DNA from: RGIG3701 sp031553595
GTDB lineage: Bacteria > Planctomycetota > Planctomycetia > Pirellulales > Thermoguttaceae
Direction of reading: 5' to 3'
Length of the DNA stretch: 64,000 bases
NCBI GenBank assembly: GCA_031553595.1
Contig: JAVBLI010000025.1
Location: 1-64,000, forward strand
Part shown: in pieces, positions 1-9,016 of the stretch
Layout of the letters: each line of letters opens with the position of its first letter
How positions within the stretch are numbered: position 1 is the first letter of the stretch
The notes under the pieces: model-generated
What the model was told of the DNA's origin: nothing
The model's input: the letters and a program-made list of their open reading frames with translations, nothing else
Database searches by the model: none
Made by a program: the position numbers and the translations under genes

Positions 1-2
1 TC

Positions 3-122
3 CGTAAACGCTGCCTCCGCACCCTGCCGGAACTGCAACAATTCCTGCTCGCCTCCCCCCAACTTTTCACCCCCTGCGAGTGTTATAACTTTTTCACCCA
101 CGCCGGGTATGTGAGTGGATAA
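3..122 (+). mobile_element. C-terminal end of an IS630-family transposase (cut by window edge)
   Basis: The only open frame here gives 39 residues ending at TAA. They include LPELQQFL, then CECYNFFTHAGYVSG just before the stop. A Cys, two Phe and a terminal HAGY are the usual tail of IS630/Tc1-mariner DDE transposases (family knowledge). The rest of the gene lies left of the window, so whether the element is intact cannot be judged. The stop is followed after 12 bases by TGCTCTA (133-139), probably the right end of the element, and then directly by the interior of a dispersed palindromic repeat. Confidence 0.6.
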
Positions 123-139
123 ATTAGGGAAATGCTCTA

Positions 140-232
140 GCGGAATGACCGGATAAGCACTGCCGCGTGTTTCTCCATGTCGATCCGGTCATTGCGCGTC
201 ACTGCGTTCCGCTCCATTCCCGGCTGTTGTTT
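140..232 (+). repeat. Dispersed palindromic element, copy 1 (left arm lost)
   Basis: It holds the inner pair AATGACCGGAT / ATCCGGTCATT and the right outer arm CGCTCCATTCCCGGCTGTTG. The left outer arm is replaced by the IS630 end, with the junction at a TA (138-139). It lies 3' of the PEP-CTERM gene that ends at 246. This is the 'GACC/GGTC with AAT/ATT' sub-type. Confidence 0.8.
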
Positions 233-245
233 GCTGTTTTTCCCG

Positions 246-3200
246 TTACGCCGCTTTCCGTCTTCGATAAACGCCCATCGCCAGGACACTCAGCCCCAGC
301 AGCACCCACGTCGCGGGTTCCGGCACGGCGTTGGCGTCCAGCGTCAGCCACAGGGAACCGCCGTTTGCGTCGATGTTCCAGAAATAATTGTCCATACCGG
401 TAAGCAGCCGGGAGATGTCGCCCAGGTCGCTGCCGGCGCCGAAACGCAAAATCTCATACGTGGAATCCGGCTCCATCCCCGCCAGGTCGAACGAAAGGTC
501 GAACGTCACGTCGTCGCCGAGGATCATGGCGCCGGTGACGAAAAGCTTGTCCCAGTTGTCGGCCGAGATGTCGAAATGGATGGTGCCCTCGTTGAGGGTG
601 TAGCCGCCGTTGATGGTCGTCGTTCCGAATTTTCCGTCGCCGCCGGGGGAGAGCGTGCCGCCGTTTTGCTCCAGGTTGAAGTTAATCGTCGTCGCGTTGA
701 GCGTGCCGTCGGTGAAGTTGAAGGCGCCATTGGTTTTGTTGAGCGTGGTTGTGTTCAGCGTGCCGCCAGCGAGGTTAAAGACGCTGGAGCCTTCCGAAAT
801 GCTGATCGTTGTCGCGTTGAGTGTGCCGCCGTCCATCTCAAAGGTTCCATTTTTCACGTTAAGGGTCGGGGTGGTGATGGTTGCCCATCCGCCGAGTGTT
901 ATTGAACTTCCGGCGGCGGCGCCATTGTCGCCCACGGTGATGTAGCCGGTAGAGGTTAATTTGCCGCCGGTGAATTCCGCGAAAGCACGTGTCGATTCGC
1001 CGGCTTTGAAGTTCACCACATTAAATGTGCCGCCGGTCATTTCCAGTAGCGAGTCTTTTCCGTTGTTGTTCCAGCCGACGCCGGCGTTGTTGTTCGTGCT
1101 GGTGATGGTTGCATTGTCCTCGATCAGAATGTGCGTTTTTGCCGACATGCCGATCCAGAATTCCCCGGCGGAGGTTTTGCTGTCGCCGCTGAACGTGTAA
1201 TAGGCGGCATATTCATACGGTTGACCCGTAGACGGGTCGATCAGCGCAGTGGCGCCGGCGTTGTTGCTTCCGCCCCAGAAATTACCGGAAACCTTCAGGA
1301 CGGCGTCGTCCGCGATAGAGAAAACGAATCTCCCGGTTCCGGTATTGTTCATGGGAACGAACGTGCCGTTGATCGTCATGTTAGCGGTGTCGGAGAGGGC
1401 AAATTTAACGTCGGAGCCGCTACCGGTGTTGGCGGTGAAGCCGCCGGCGGTCAGCGAGCCGCCGCTCATGGCGAAATCGACGGTCGAATTGCCCGCAACA
1501 CCCAGTTCCAGTCCCGCGGCGGTGATCGTGCCACCCGTGATGTTGATCTTGGCGTTGCCGCCGACTCCGTCTTTCGTTGCGGTCGCGCCGCGCAGGTTCC
1601 CGGAGATGGTGGTCGTGCCGCCTTTGATTTCCAGGGTGGCGAGTTTGCCGGTGAGATTTTCGTTATTCTTGAGATTGCTGGACACTTCCAGGGCACCGGT
1701 GACGCTTAGCGTACCGCCGTTGATGGTCATCGTCGCTTCGCCGTCGCGGCCGACCAGCAGGCTGTTGCCGAATTTGGCGGTGCCGTTGTTGATAGTGAAG
1801 GTTCCTTTGCCGGAGTTCTGATATCCGATGGTCGTCATGTCCACGCCGGACTGGACGACTTCATAGAGGCCGCCGTTGAGCGTGACGCTTCCCGTGCCGG
1901 CATCGCCGATGACGTTGTGACTACTGGGCGTGGTTTTGAAATATCCGCCGTTGATGGTCATCGTGCCGGTGGAGTTGGCGACGGAGCCGAGCACCGTTTT
2001 TCCGGTGACATAGAACTCGCCGCCATTCATGGAGAACGCTCCCTCGCTGTTCGCATTGGTGCCGACGGTCAGCGCCCCAACGACAGTGGTCACACCGCCA
2101 TCGACCTTCACGACTCCTTTTCCAGCGCGCCCGACGAGCATGGCGCCGCCGAATTTGACATAGCCGTCGTTGACGGCCACCGCCCCGTCGCCGGCATTTC
2201 CATAACCGATGACGGTGTCCCCCGTGCCGGAGTATTCATACCGCCCGCCGTTGACGGTCAGGGTTCCCAACCCGTTGTCGCCGATAACGTTGAGTTGGTT
2301 GGTTCCATTGATATAGAAACTTCCACCGTTGATCGTCAAACTTCCGCTGGTACCGGCGGGATTGGCGATGGCCATTTTTCCATTGACGGTGAAAGTACCG
2401 CTCTCCAGGGTCATGTTTCCGCCGAGACTATTCACACTGTTAATCAGGAAGTCTCCAGCCGTTCTTGTCGTTGTGCCGCCGGTGACAAGCAGGTCGAAAC
2501 CCTGGACGTTGCCGTCGACGGAGTTCGCCCCGGCGTAAATCTGCGCGGTTTGGCCGCCCGTGGGCGCAAGGTTATTCTCCCACTGGGTACCGTCGGCGGC
2601 TAAACTTCCCGTCGCGTCCGGCGCCCAGCGGATGGTGTCCGCCGCGTTGCTGTAAATCACCCGGATGTTGTCCAGGTCGGCGTCGACATTCCGCCCGCCC
2701 GTCCGGCCGGAGAACAGGACGCTGTTGTTGTATACCTCCATGCCCGCGATGAACGTGTCGGTCACGGTTATCATGTCGCCATTGGTTTTGTCCATGAGCG
2801 TGACCTTGACATACGCGCCGTCGTTAGCGTAGTTGATGGACACGTTGGCGGTGAAGAATTTTCCGCTGCGGATCAGTTCGTTGGTGATGGTCGAGCCGAC
2901 TTGCGCACCGTTCCAGTAAAGCTGCGCGGTGCCGGAACCGTTGACGCCGAAGGCCAGCGAAAGCGAGCCGGCAAGTCCGGAGCCTTCCGCGCTTTGATCC
3001 GAGAAAGCGGAGCCGAGGTCGATCAGGTTGGTATTGGCCAGCGAGAAGTTGAGGCCGTCGGCCGGGTCGTTGCCCAACATGCTTAAATCGAACTGCGCGA
3101 CGGCGTAATTGCTGCCGTAGCCCTCGTTGTTGAAATAAAGCGTATTTTTCATATAGTTGCTCCGGCTCAATAGACGGAACGTGCCATTGGCCTGCAGGCC

Positions 3201-4124
3201 GCAACCGGGCGCGGAGGCAATCGCCGTGCTGGTGTCATAGCCGTTGTTCGTTGCATTCGGGCCGAAATAGGAAACGGCGTATTTCGTGTCGGTGGCTAGG
3301 CCGCCGAAGGTCTGCGTGACGTTCTGGGTCCCCGCGGCGAGGTACGTCGTGTTCAGATTGTACTTCTCCGTGAGGTAGGACCCCACCTGCTGCTGCTCTT
3401 TGGTGGTGAGCTTGCGGTCGTAAACCAGCACCTCGGCGATGTTGCCCTTCATCGGCTCGCCGTTATTATCGCCCGAGTTGGTGTGGGCGCCCACAACCAG
3501 CCGCGTGGAACCGGTGTCCAGCCCCACGGCATTGACCTTGCCCAGCAGGCCGTTGCCGGTGATGTAATCCGTGGCGCCGTTGTAATAATTCATTGACAGG
3601 GTGGGAATCGCCGCGTCGTCGATGTACGTGGCTCCCGAAACGGTATGATAATGATATCCGAGTTTTCTATTGCCCGCGGCACCATTGAACGGCACGAGCG
3701 AATACATTTTTTTATCGGCAAACTCTCCGAACGATAATGCGTGCTGGTTGTTGTACCCGTTGTCCGTCGCGTCGGCCCACACCGCAATCACCGTCCGGGC
3801 GGCGTTGCCGGTGATCAGATTCCAGCCTTCGTTGGTGAGGTAGTTCGCGCCGCCGAAATACACCGCCGGCTGACCGTTGAGACCCGCTGCCGAGGAAACG
3901 TACGTCGGCTGCTTGGCAGCATCGCCCTGGGTGACGTTATTCCCGTGGACCAGATCCGTCCACGATGTCATCGCCTCGCCATTGTTCAGTCCCGTGATCG
4001 TCGAGGCGTCGAGATGAAATTGCAGGTTGTTGATACTGGGCAGCGACTGCGCGTAGGCCACCACCGAAAAACAGAGCGCCGCGGTAACACACACCGCCGC
4101 GCGGAGGGAGGAAAGCTTTCTCAT
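246..4124 (-). CDS. Large PEP-CTERM surface protein with lectin-like domains and beta-solenoid repeats
   Basis: A 1292-residue exported protein. Residues 1-26 are a signal peptide (MRKLSSLRAAVCV... ending AYAQ). About 28-255 looks like a LamG/concanavalin-type fold, and about 265-495 like an L-type-lectin-like domain shared with the next gene. From about 505 to 1180 come many short repeats built on T-x-NGG-x-x, as in autotransporter-like beta-solenoids. The C-terminus carries a PEP-CTERM sorting tag: VPEPATW, a hydrophobic helix, then RRRKAA. PEP-CTERM proteins are normally processed by an exosortase and sent to the cell surface (known); a role in adhesion or polysaccharide binding is inferred. 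An AGGAG site five bases upstream supports the start, and a TCGACA-16-TATAAT promoter lies at 4194-4221. Confidence 0.85.
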   Translation of the reverse strand: MRKLSSLRAAVCVTAALCFSVVAYAQSLPSINNLQFHLDASTITGLNNGEAMTSWTDLVHGNNVTQGDAAKQPTYVSSAAGLNGQPAVYFGGANYLTNEGWNLITGNAARTVIAVWADATDNGYNNQHALSFGEFADKKMYSLVPFNGAAGNRKLGYHYHTVSGATYIDDAAIPTLSMNYYNGATDYITGNGLLGKVNAVGLDTGSTRLVVGAHTNSGDNNGEPMKGNIAEVLVYDRKLTTKEQQQVGSYLTEKYNLNTTYLAAGTQNVTQTFGGLATDTKYAVSYFGPNATNNGYDTSTAIASAPGCGLQANGTFRLLSRSNYMKNTLYFNNEGYGSNYAVAQFDLSMLGNDPADGLNFSLANTNLIDLGSAFSDQSAEGSGLAGSLSLAFGVNGSGTAQLYWNGAQVGSTITNELIRSGKFFTANVSINYANDGAYVKVTLMDKTNGDMITVTDTFIAGMEVYNNSVLFSGRTGGRNVDADLDNIRVIYSNAADTIRWAPDATGSLAADGTQWENNLAPTGGQTAQIYAGANSVDGNVQGFDLLVTGGTTTRTAGDFLINSVNSLGGNMTLESGTFTVNGKMAIANPAGTSGSLTINGGSFYINGTNQLNVIGDNGLGTLTVNGGRYEYSGTGDTVIGYGNAGDGAVAVNDGYVKFGGAMLVGRAGKGVVKVDGGVTTVVGALTVGTNANSEGAFSMNGGEFYVTGKTVLGSVANSTGTMTINGGYFKTTPSSHNVIGDAGTGSVTLNGGLYEVVQSGVDMTTIGYQNSGKGTFTINNGTAKFGNSLLVGRDGEATMTINGGTLSVTGALEVSSNLKNNENLTGKLATLEIKGGTTTISGNLRGATATKDGVGGNAKINITGGTITAAGLELGVAGNSTVDFAMSGGSLTAGGFTANTGSGSDVKFALSDTANMTINGTFVPMNNTGTGRFVFSIADDAVLKVSGNFWGGSNNAGATALIDPSTGQPYEYAAYYTFSGDSKTSAGEFWIGMSAKTHILIEDNATITSTNNNAGVGWNNNGKDSLLEMTGGTFNVVNFKAGESTRAFAEFTGGKLTSTGYITVGDNGAAAGSSITLGGWATITTPTLNVKNGTFEMDGGTLNATTISISEGSSVFNLAGGTLNTTTLNKTNGAFNFTDGTLNATTINFNLEQNGGTLSPGGDGKFGTTTINGGYTLNEGTIHFDISADNWDKLFVTGAMILGDDVTFDLSFDLAGMEPDSTYEILRFGAGSDLGDISRLLTGMDNYFWNIDANGGSLWLTLDANAVPEPATWVLLGLSVLAMGVYRRRKAA

Positions 4125-4193
4125 TTCAAGCTCCTATGGAAAAATCGATTTTTCATGCGTATAAAGGAATAAACTCACGTCTACTATTTATAT

Positions 4194-4221
4194 ATTATAA
4201 TCATAGATCTGAAACTGTCGA
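4194..4221 (-). promoter_or_regulatory. Probable sigma70-type promoter of the 1292-residue PEP-CTERM gene
   Basis: Read on the minus strand: TCGACA (4221-4216), a 16-base spacer, then TATAAT (4199-4194), about 70 bases before the start codon. One mismatch to the consensus -35 and a perfect -10. Confidence 0.5.
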
Positions 4222-4325
4222 TGACATTTATTGCATTTTTATAAAAAAATAAAAAAAATAAACAGGAATCCACCCGAAAAGAGCGAATTTCTGTTTATTG
4301 AGCGAATTTTTGGTTTTCGTTTGTT

Positions 4326-6722
4326 TTACACGCGGCTCGTTTGACGGCAGCGCTGTTTCCGCACGCGGAGCATGCCGATCACTAAAAGCCCGGTCGCGAG
4401 CAGGGCCCACGTTGCCGGTTCGGGGACACTGCCAACTTCAGCCAATTCGCGGGTTGCGTAAAAATTGCCGTCGCCATTAATGCCTACCATCCAGTTGGGG
4501 TCTGCCAGTTGGATGTGATCCAGGCCGGTGATGCTTTTGCCATCGCCGACTTTGACCAGCTCGAACACATCGCCGATTGCCAGGTCGTCGAACCCGGTGA
4601 GGTACAGCGTGATGTCGCCGGTGATGTTCCAGTCGCCGGTAATGTTCAGGGTGTCGAAATTCGTGAGGCTGAATAAATCCAGGCGGATATCGCCGCCGCC
4701 GATGGTGTAATCGCCGTAAATATTCGTGACGCTTCCAGTGTTCGGCAGGCCGAGGGAGGAAAAACCGCCGTCGGGCGACAGCATGCCGCCGGTTTGGGTG
4801 AGCGAAAAGCGGATGTCACGGGCGTTGAGCGTGCCGCCATCGAAATTGAAGGTGCCGGAATTATTGAAATTGTTGGTATTCACCACTGCGTCGCCTTCGA
4901 TGGTAAATACGCTGCCGGTGTTGCCGAGGTTGACGTTTTGGAAATTTCCCGTGCCGCCGGTGAATTTGGCGATCCCGGCTCGGCCTTCACCGATTTTGAA
5001 GGTTTCGGCGTTAAAGGTTCCGCCGGTCATTTCCAGCAGGGAGTCGGTGCCGTTGTTGCCCCACCCGACGCCCGCGTTGCCACCACGGCTGGTGAACGTG
5101 GCGTTTTCCTCGATCCGCATATACGATTTTCCGGAGATGCCCAGCCAGAGTTCTCTGGCGGAGGTCGTGCTGTTGCCGCTGAAAATGAGGGACGAAACGT
5201 ACTCGCCGCTGAGGGGCGTCGCGCTGGCGCCGGGGTTTCCTTCCCAAAGATCGTTGCCGACGGTTAACACGGCGTTGTCGGTGACCAGCAGGTCGAACTT
5301 CACTGCACTGCCGTTTGCGTCGACGCGGCCTGGATAAAAATGGTTGCCGATATTCACCACCGCGTTGCCGGAAAATTCGATTTTGCCGACGGAGCCGTTC
5401 CCTTCGTTCGTCTGGAGGTTGTCATCAATGGAAAGCGTGCCGCCGGAAACCAGCAGGGTGCCTTGGCCTTCCCGGGCGACGCGCATGTTCTTGATTTTGG
5501 CCTTTCCGCCGGTTATCGTGAAGGTTCCCTCGCTGTTGGTGTTGTAGCCCAGTACGGTGCCGTGCGAGGCGCTGGTGACTTCGTAAAAACCGCCGTGGAC
5601 GGCGACGGAGCCTTTGCCGTAGTCGCCGATGACGTTGAGTTCGGCGCAGGCCACCTGAAAATGCCCGCCGTTGACGATCACGCTTCCGGTGTCGGTGTTT
5701 CCGTTGCCGATGACGACTTTGGAGCTGCTGGCAAACGTCCCGGTGTTCATCGTAATCGTTCCGGCACTGCCGCCGTCGCCGATGATGAAAACGTTCGTGT
5801 CGTTGACGGTTGTGTTTCCGCCCGCCACCAGGAGGTTGACACCGTCGTTGATCCGGACCGGGTTGCCGCCGCCGGTGATGGTGTTCGCGCCGCCATAGAT
5901 CAGCGCGGTGCTGTTGGCCGGGGGCGCCGTGTTGTTTTCCCAAGAGTCGCCGTCGGTGAACAGGCCCGTGCGCCCGGGCTTCCACCGCTGGGCGGACGGG
6001 GTGTCGTTGTTATAAATCACGCTGATGTTGTCGAGGTAGGCGTCCATGGCCGACCCACCCGTGCGGCCCGCGAACAGCACGCTGCTGTTGTAGGGCGACA
6101 TGCCGGCAATCGTTTGGTTGGCGATGGTGTAGTAGTTGCCGTTGACGGTGTCCAAGAGCGAGATGTCGACGTAGGCGGCGGAATTGTCGGGCGCGAAATT
6201 GACCGTAACGTTGGCCGTCATCAGATGGCCCTGCGCGATCAGGCCGTTGGCCGTGACGACCGCGTTGTTGCTGGCGTCTTTGAACAGGCGGGTATAATTG
6301 CCCTGATAAACGGCAAATCCCACGGTCAGCGAGCCGGTCAGGCCGTAGTTTTCAGCGGCGTCGCCGGCATACAGTGGAGCAAGATCGCTGTAGTTGGCCG
6401 TGTTGACCAGCGAAAAACTGATGCCGTCGGCAACACCGTTGAGGTACATGTCGAAGGTTGCGGTGATGCTGTTGGTGGCGCGGTCGTTATTCTGGAAATA
6501 CAGATTGTTTTTTGTGTTCCCCTCATTGGTCAGCAGACGGAACATGCCTGCGAAAGCACCGTCGGTCTGGACGCCGAAATTGTTCGGGGTGTTTTGGTTG
6601 ATCGACGAGTAATACGCCGTGCCGCTGCCGCTGAAATCCTGAAAGACATCCGCACACGCTGATGCTGAAAACATGAACGCGGCAAGAGAAACGACTGCGC
6701 AAAAAATAACGTTTTTTCTCAC
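4326..6722 (-). CDS. PEP-CTERM protein with lectin-like domain and beta-solenoid repeats
   Basis: A 798-residue exported protein. It has a signal peptide (about 1-24, ending SACA), a lectin-like domain at about 25-245 clearly related to the second domain of the downstream 1292-residue protein (both have FRLL, NNLYF/NTLYF, DGISFSL/DGLNFSL, SVLFAGRTGG-type motifs), then NGG-rich solenoid repeats. The C-terminus is VPEPATWALLATGLLVIG followed by basic residues. The start is GTG at 6722, preceded by AGGAG at a six-base spacing. The shared domain order and adjacency suggest tandem duplication with divergence. Probably anchored at the surface; ligand unknown. Confidence 0.85.
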   Translation of the reverse strand: MRKNVIFCAVVSLAAFMFSASACADVFQDFSGSGTAYYSSINQNTPNNFGVQTDGAFAGMFRLLTNEGNTKNNLYFQNNDRATNSITATFDMYLNGVADGISFSLVNTANYSDLAPLYAGDAAENYGLTGSLTVGFAVYQGNYTRLFKDASNNAVVTANGLIAQGHLMTANVTVNFAPDNSAAYVDISLLDTVNGNYYTIANQTIAGMSPYNSSVLFAGRTGGSAMDAYLDNISVIYNNDTPSAQRWKPGRTGLFTDGDSWENNTAPPANSTALIYGGANTITGGGNPVRINDGVNLLVAGGNTTVNDTNVFIIGDGGSAGTITMNTGTFASSSKVVIGNGNTDTGSVIVNGGHFQVACAELNVIGDYGKGSVAVHGGFYEVTSASHGTVLGYNTNSEGTFTITGGKAKIKNMRVAREGQGTLLVSGGTLSIDDNLQTNEGNGSVGKIEFSGNAVVNIGNHFYPGRVDANGSAVKFDLLVTDNAVLTVGNDLWEGNPGASATPLSGEYVSSLIFSGNSTTSARELWLGISGKSYMRIEENATFTSRGGNAGVGWGNNGTDSLLEMTGGTFNAETFKIGEGRAGIAKFTGGTGNFQNVNLGNTGSVFTIEGDAVVNTNNFNNSGTFNFDGGTLNARDIRFSLTQTGGMLSPDGGFSSLGLPNTGSVTNIYGDYTIGGGDIRLDLFSLTNFDTLNITGDWNITGDITLYLTGFDDLAIGDVFELVKVGDGKSITGLDHIQLADPNWMVGINGDGNFYATRELAEVGSVPEPATWALLATGLLVIGMLRVRKQRCRQTSRV

Positions 6723-6913
6723 GACAAACTCCTTTTAAAAGGCGGTTGGGAGCAATACAATTTCATCCAATACCGTCATTATAATAGAAGCCGATTTAAA
6801 AGTCTACAGAATTTTTGACTTTTTTGAAAAAAAGATGATTATAGGGTGATGGGGGGTACAAAAATAGACCTGTTCGGAAACTTTCATTATTCCCCATCAC
6901 CCCCACTCCTCTT

Positions 6914-7097
6914 TAGAGCATTTTTTAAATGAATCGGCTCACCTGAAAACAGTAGCCGGGAGCGGAGCGTTAGCGGAGAGACCGGATGGAAGTGGAGAAA
7001 ACGCCCGGCGATTCGATCCGGTCTCTGCGCGTCACTGACGTTCCGCTCCGCTCCCGGCTGCTGTTCTTGTGAATGTATAAATTTGCAAACTGCTTTA
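6914..7097 (+). repeat. Dispersed palindromic element, copy 2 (near full length)
   Basis: It runs from TAGAGCA (6914) to the degenerate end TGCTTTA (7097), 184 bp. It has outer arms AACAGTAGCCGGGAGCGGAG / CTCCGCTCCCGGCTGCTGTT and inner arms GAGACCGGAT / ATCCGGTCTC. Its last three bases, TTA, are the stop codon (TAA) of the minus-strand dehydrogenase gene, so the element abuts that gene exactly. It fills most of the 372-base gap 6723-7094. Confidence 0.85.
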
Positions 7098-8162
7098 TCC
7101 CGCCTTTTTCCGCATGACGGCGATCATGGCGTCGGTCATTTCGGAGGTGGTGGCGGTGCCGCCGATGTCTGGGGTGCGGATTTTACGGGCCTCGAGCACG
7201 TCGCACATCCCCGCCATCAGCAGGTCGGCCTGCGCGTCCAGGTCGAGTTGACGCAGCATCATTTCGATGGCCCACAGCGTGCCCAGCGGGTTGGCGATGC
7301 CCTTGCCGGCGATGTCGGGCGCGGAGCCGTGGATGGGTTCGAACATGGAGGGGAATTTGCCGGTGGGGTTAATATTGCCGGAGGGCGAGATGCCGATGCT
7401 CCCCAGCATGGCCGAGCCGAGGTCGGTGAGGATGTCGCCGAAGAGGTTGCTGGCCACCACCACCTCGATGTTTTCCGGCTGCATGATGAAATAGCCGGCC
7501 AGGGCGTCGATGTGCATCTTCCGCGACTGAATGTTGGGGAAATCCTTCCCAACCTGTGTTTGCACGGCATCCCAGAACACCATGGAATAATTCAGCGCGT
7601 TGGACTTTGTGGCCGAAATCACGCTCTTCGCGCCGTGCTTGCGGGCGTACTCATACGCGTAACGCATGATCCGCTCGGTGCCTTTTTGCGTGAAGACGGC
7701 TTCCTGAATGACCGTTTTTTCCGGCGTGCCATCCTTTTCGATGCGCCCGCGGCCGCAGTATTCGCCCTCGGAGTTTTCGCGGACGACGATGAAGTCGATT
7801 TTCGTGCTCTTGAGGGGGGAGTCCAGGCCGGGCAGGAGTTTGATGGGCCGCATGTTGACGTACTGCTCGAAACCCAGGCGGATGGGGAACAGCAGGTCGC
7901 GCGCCGAAACGGCGTCCGGCACGCCCGGGAAGCCCACGGCCCCCAGTAGCACCGCATCGCAGTCGGCTAAAATCTTCAGGCCATCCGCCGGCATCATGAC
8001 GCCGTGCTTGAGGTAATACTCGCAGCTCCAGGGCAGGGTGTTGAACTCGAAACGCAGCCCGCCGTCGAGTTCCGCGAGGGTTTCGAGGACTTTTTTGCCT
8101 TCCTGAATGACGTCGACGCCGATTCCGTCGCCGGGGATGAGGTTTAATTTGATATTTTTCAC
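7095..8162 (-). CDS. Tartrate dehydrogenase / D-malate dehydrogenase (decarboxylating) family
   Basis: A 355-residue member of the isocitrate/isopropylmalate dehydrogenase family. It shows LIPGDGIGVDV near the N-terminus, SCEYYLKHG and GAVGFP as in DmlA/TtuC rather than LeuB, then VRENSEGEY, the catalytic-region SATKSN, the metal-binding SNLFGDILTDLG, and EPIHGSAPDIAGKGIANP for NAD binding. Length matches the family (about 350-360). It should oxidise tartrate or D-malate with NAD+, yielding oxaloglycolate or pyruvate plus CO2; the exact substrate is not decidable here. It is a single gene whose TAA stop lies in the end of repeat copy 2. About 300 bases upstream separate it from ogt, which is divergent. 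Confidence 0.85.
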   Translation of the reverse strand: MKNIKLNLIPGDGIGVDVIQEGKKVLETLAELDGGLRFEFNTLPWSCEYYLKHGVMMPADGLKILADCDAVLLGAVGFPGVPDAVSARDLLFPIRLGFEQYVNMRPIKLLPGLDSPLKSTKIDFIVVRENSEGEYCGRGRIEKDGTPEKTVIQEAVFTQKGTERIMRYAYEYARKHGAKSVISATKSNALNYSMVFWDAVQTQVGKDFPNIQSRKMHIDALAGYFIMQPENIEVVVASNLFGDILTDLGSAMLGSIGISPSGNINPTGKFPSMFEPIHGSAPDIAGKGIANPLGTLWAIEMMLRQLDLDAQADLLMAGMCDVLEARKIRTPDIGGTATTSEMTDAMIAVMRKKAG

Positions 8163-8458
8163 GATTTGGGTTTCCGAATGAGGGGCTATAGTATAAAAGA
8201 AAAAGACACATGACCCATTTTACCAGAAAATTTCTGAAAATAAAGGCGGGGTTTGACCGAGTGGACCGCAACAATGCTCTTCCAAAATTTCAGCGGAAAT
8301 GAAGGTTTGAGGCTGGCAAAAAAAGCCGAATTTCATGTCCGAAAATGGCTAGACTGACAGAAAAAAGGTGTTATACTTTCTGGAATGAGGCGTGTTCACA
8401 ATCTGTTAACAAGGGTTGGCAGGTATTGAAAATCAAGCGTGAAGAGGAGGTACAAGCG

Positions 8459-8998
8459 ATGTTTTTTTCGACGAATTTTCATTCGCCGGTGGGGCAAATC
8501 ACGGTGGCCAGCGACGGGACAAACCTGGTTGGCTTGTGGATGGCGGGACAGAAGTATTTCGGCGATACCGTTTCGGAAAAGATGACGGAACAGCCGGCTT
8601 TGGCGGTATTTTCGGAAACAAAACGCTGGCTGGACGGCTATTTCGGGGGAGAAAAACCTGCGGTCTCGGAACTGCCGCTGGCCCCGAATGGAGGTGAATT
8701 TCGTCGGATGGTATGGGATATTCTTTGTCAAATTCCATACGGCGAAGTTATCACCTACGGGGACATCGCGAAACAAATGGCGGCCAGGATGGGGAAGCCC
8801 GGCATGTCCAGCCAGGCAGTCGGCGGGGCGGTAGGACACAATCCGATTTCCATCATCATCCCGTGTCACCGTGTCGTCGGAGCGAGTGGCAGCTTAACTG
8901 GTTACTCTGGCGGAATCAACAAAAAGATTCAATTGTTGGAACTGGAGGGTGTCGATACGTCCCGCTTCTTTATTCCCCGTGAAAGCACGGCTCCTTAA
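8459..8998 (+). CDS. ogt: Methylated-DNA--protein-cysteine methyltransferase
   Basis: A 179-residue protein that removes O6-methylguanine lesions by transfer to its own cysteine. The active-site motif IIIPCHRVVG puts the acceptor Cys at about residue 136, and YGEVITYGDIA (DNA-binding helix region) precedes it, with the usual SSQAVGGAVGHNP segment between. The start at 8459 is preferred over an in-frame ATG at 8345 because AGGAGG sits eight bases before it and family N-termini begin at this point. It is 18 bases upstream of an Ada-AlkA gene on the same strand, forming an alkylation-repair operon. Confidence 0.92.
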   Translation: MFFSTNFHSPVGQITVASDGTNLVGLWMAGQKYFGDTVSEKMTEQPALAVFSETKRWLDGYFGGEKPAVSELPLAPNGGEFRRMVWDILCQIPYGEVITYGDIAKQMAARMGKPGMSSQAVGGAVGHNPISIIIPCHRVVGASGSLTGYSGGINKKIQLLELEGVDTSRFFIPRESTAP

Positions 8999-9016
8999 CC
9001 CTAGGATATAATCACC

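Noticed and set aside
5340..6662. 440-codon open frame on the plus strand
   Set aside because: It is the mirror of the minus-strand PEP-CTERM gene; composition is Val/Gly/Ala/Asp repeats from GC-rich antisense codons, with no family motif or ribosome site.
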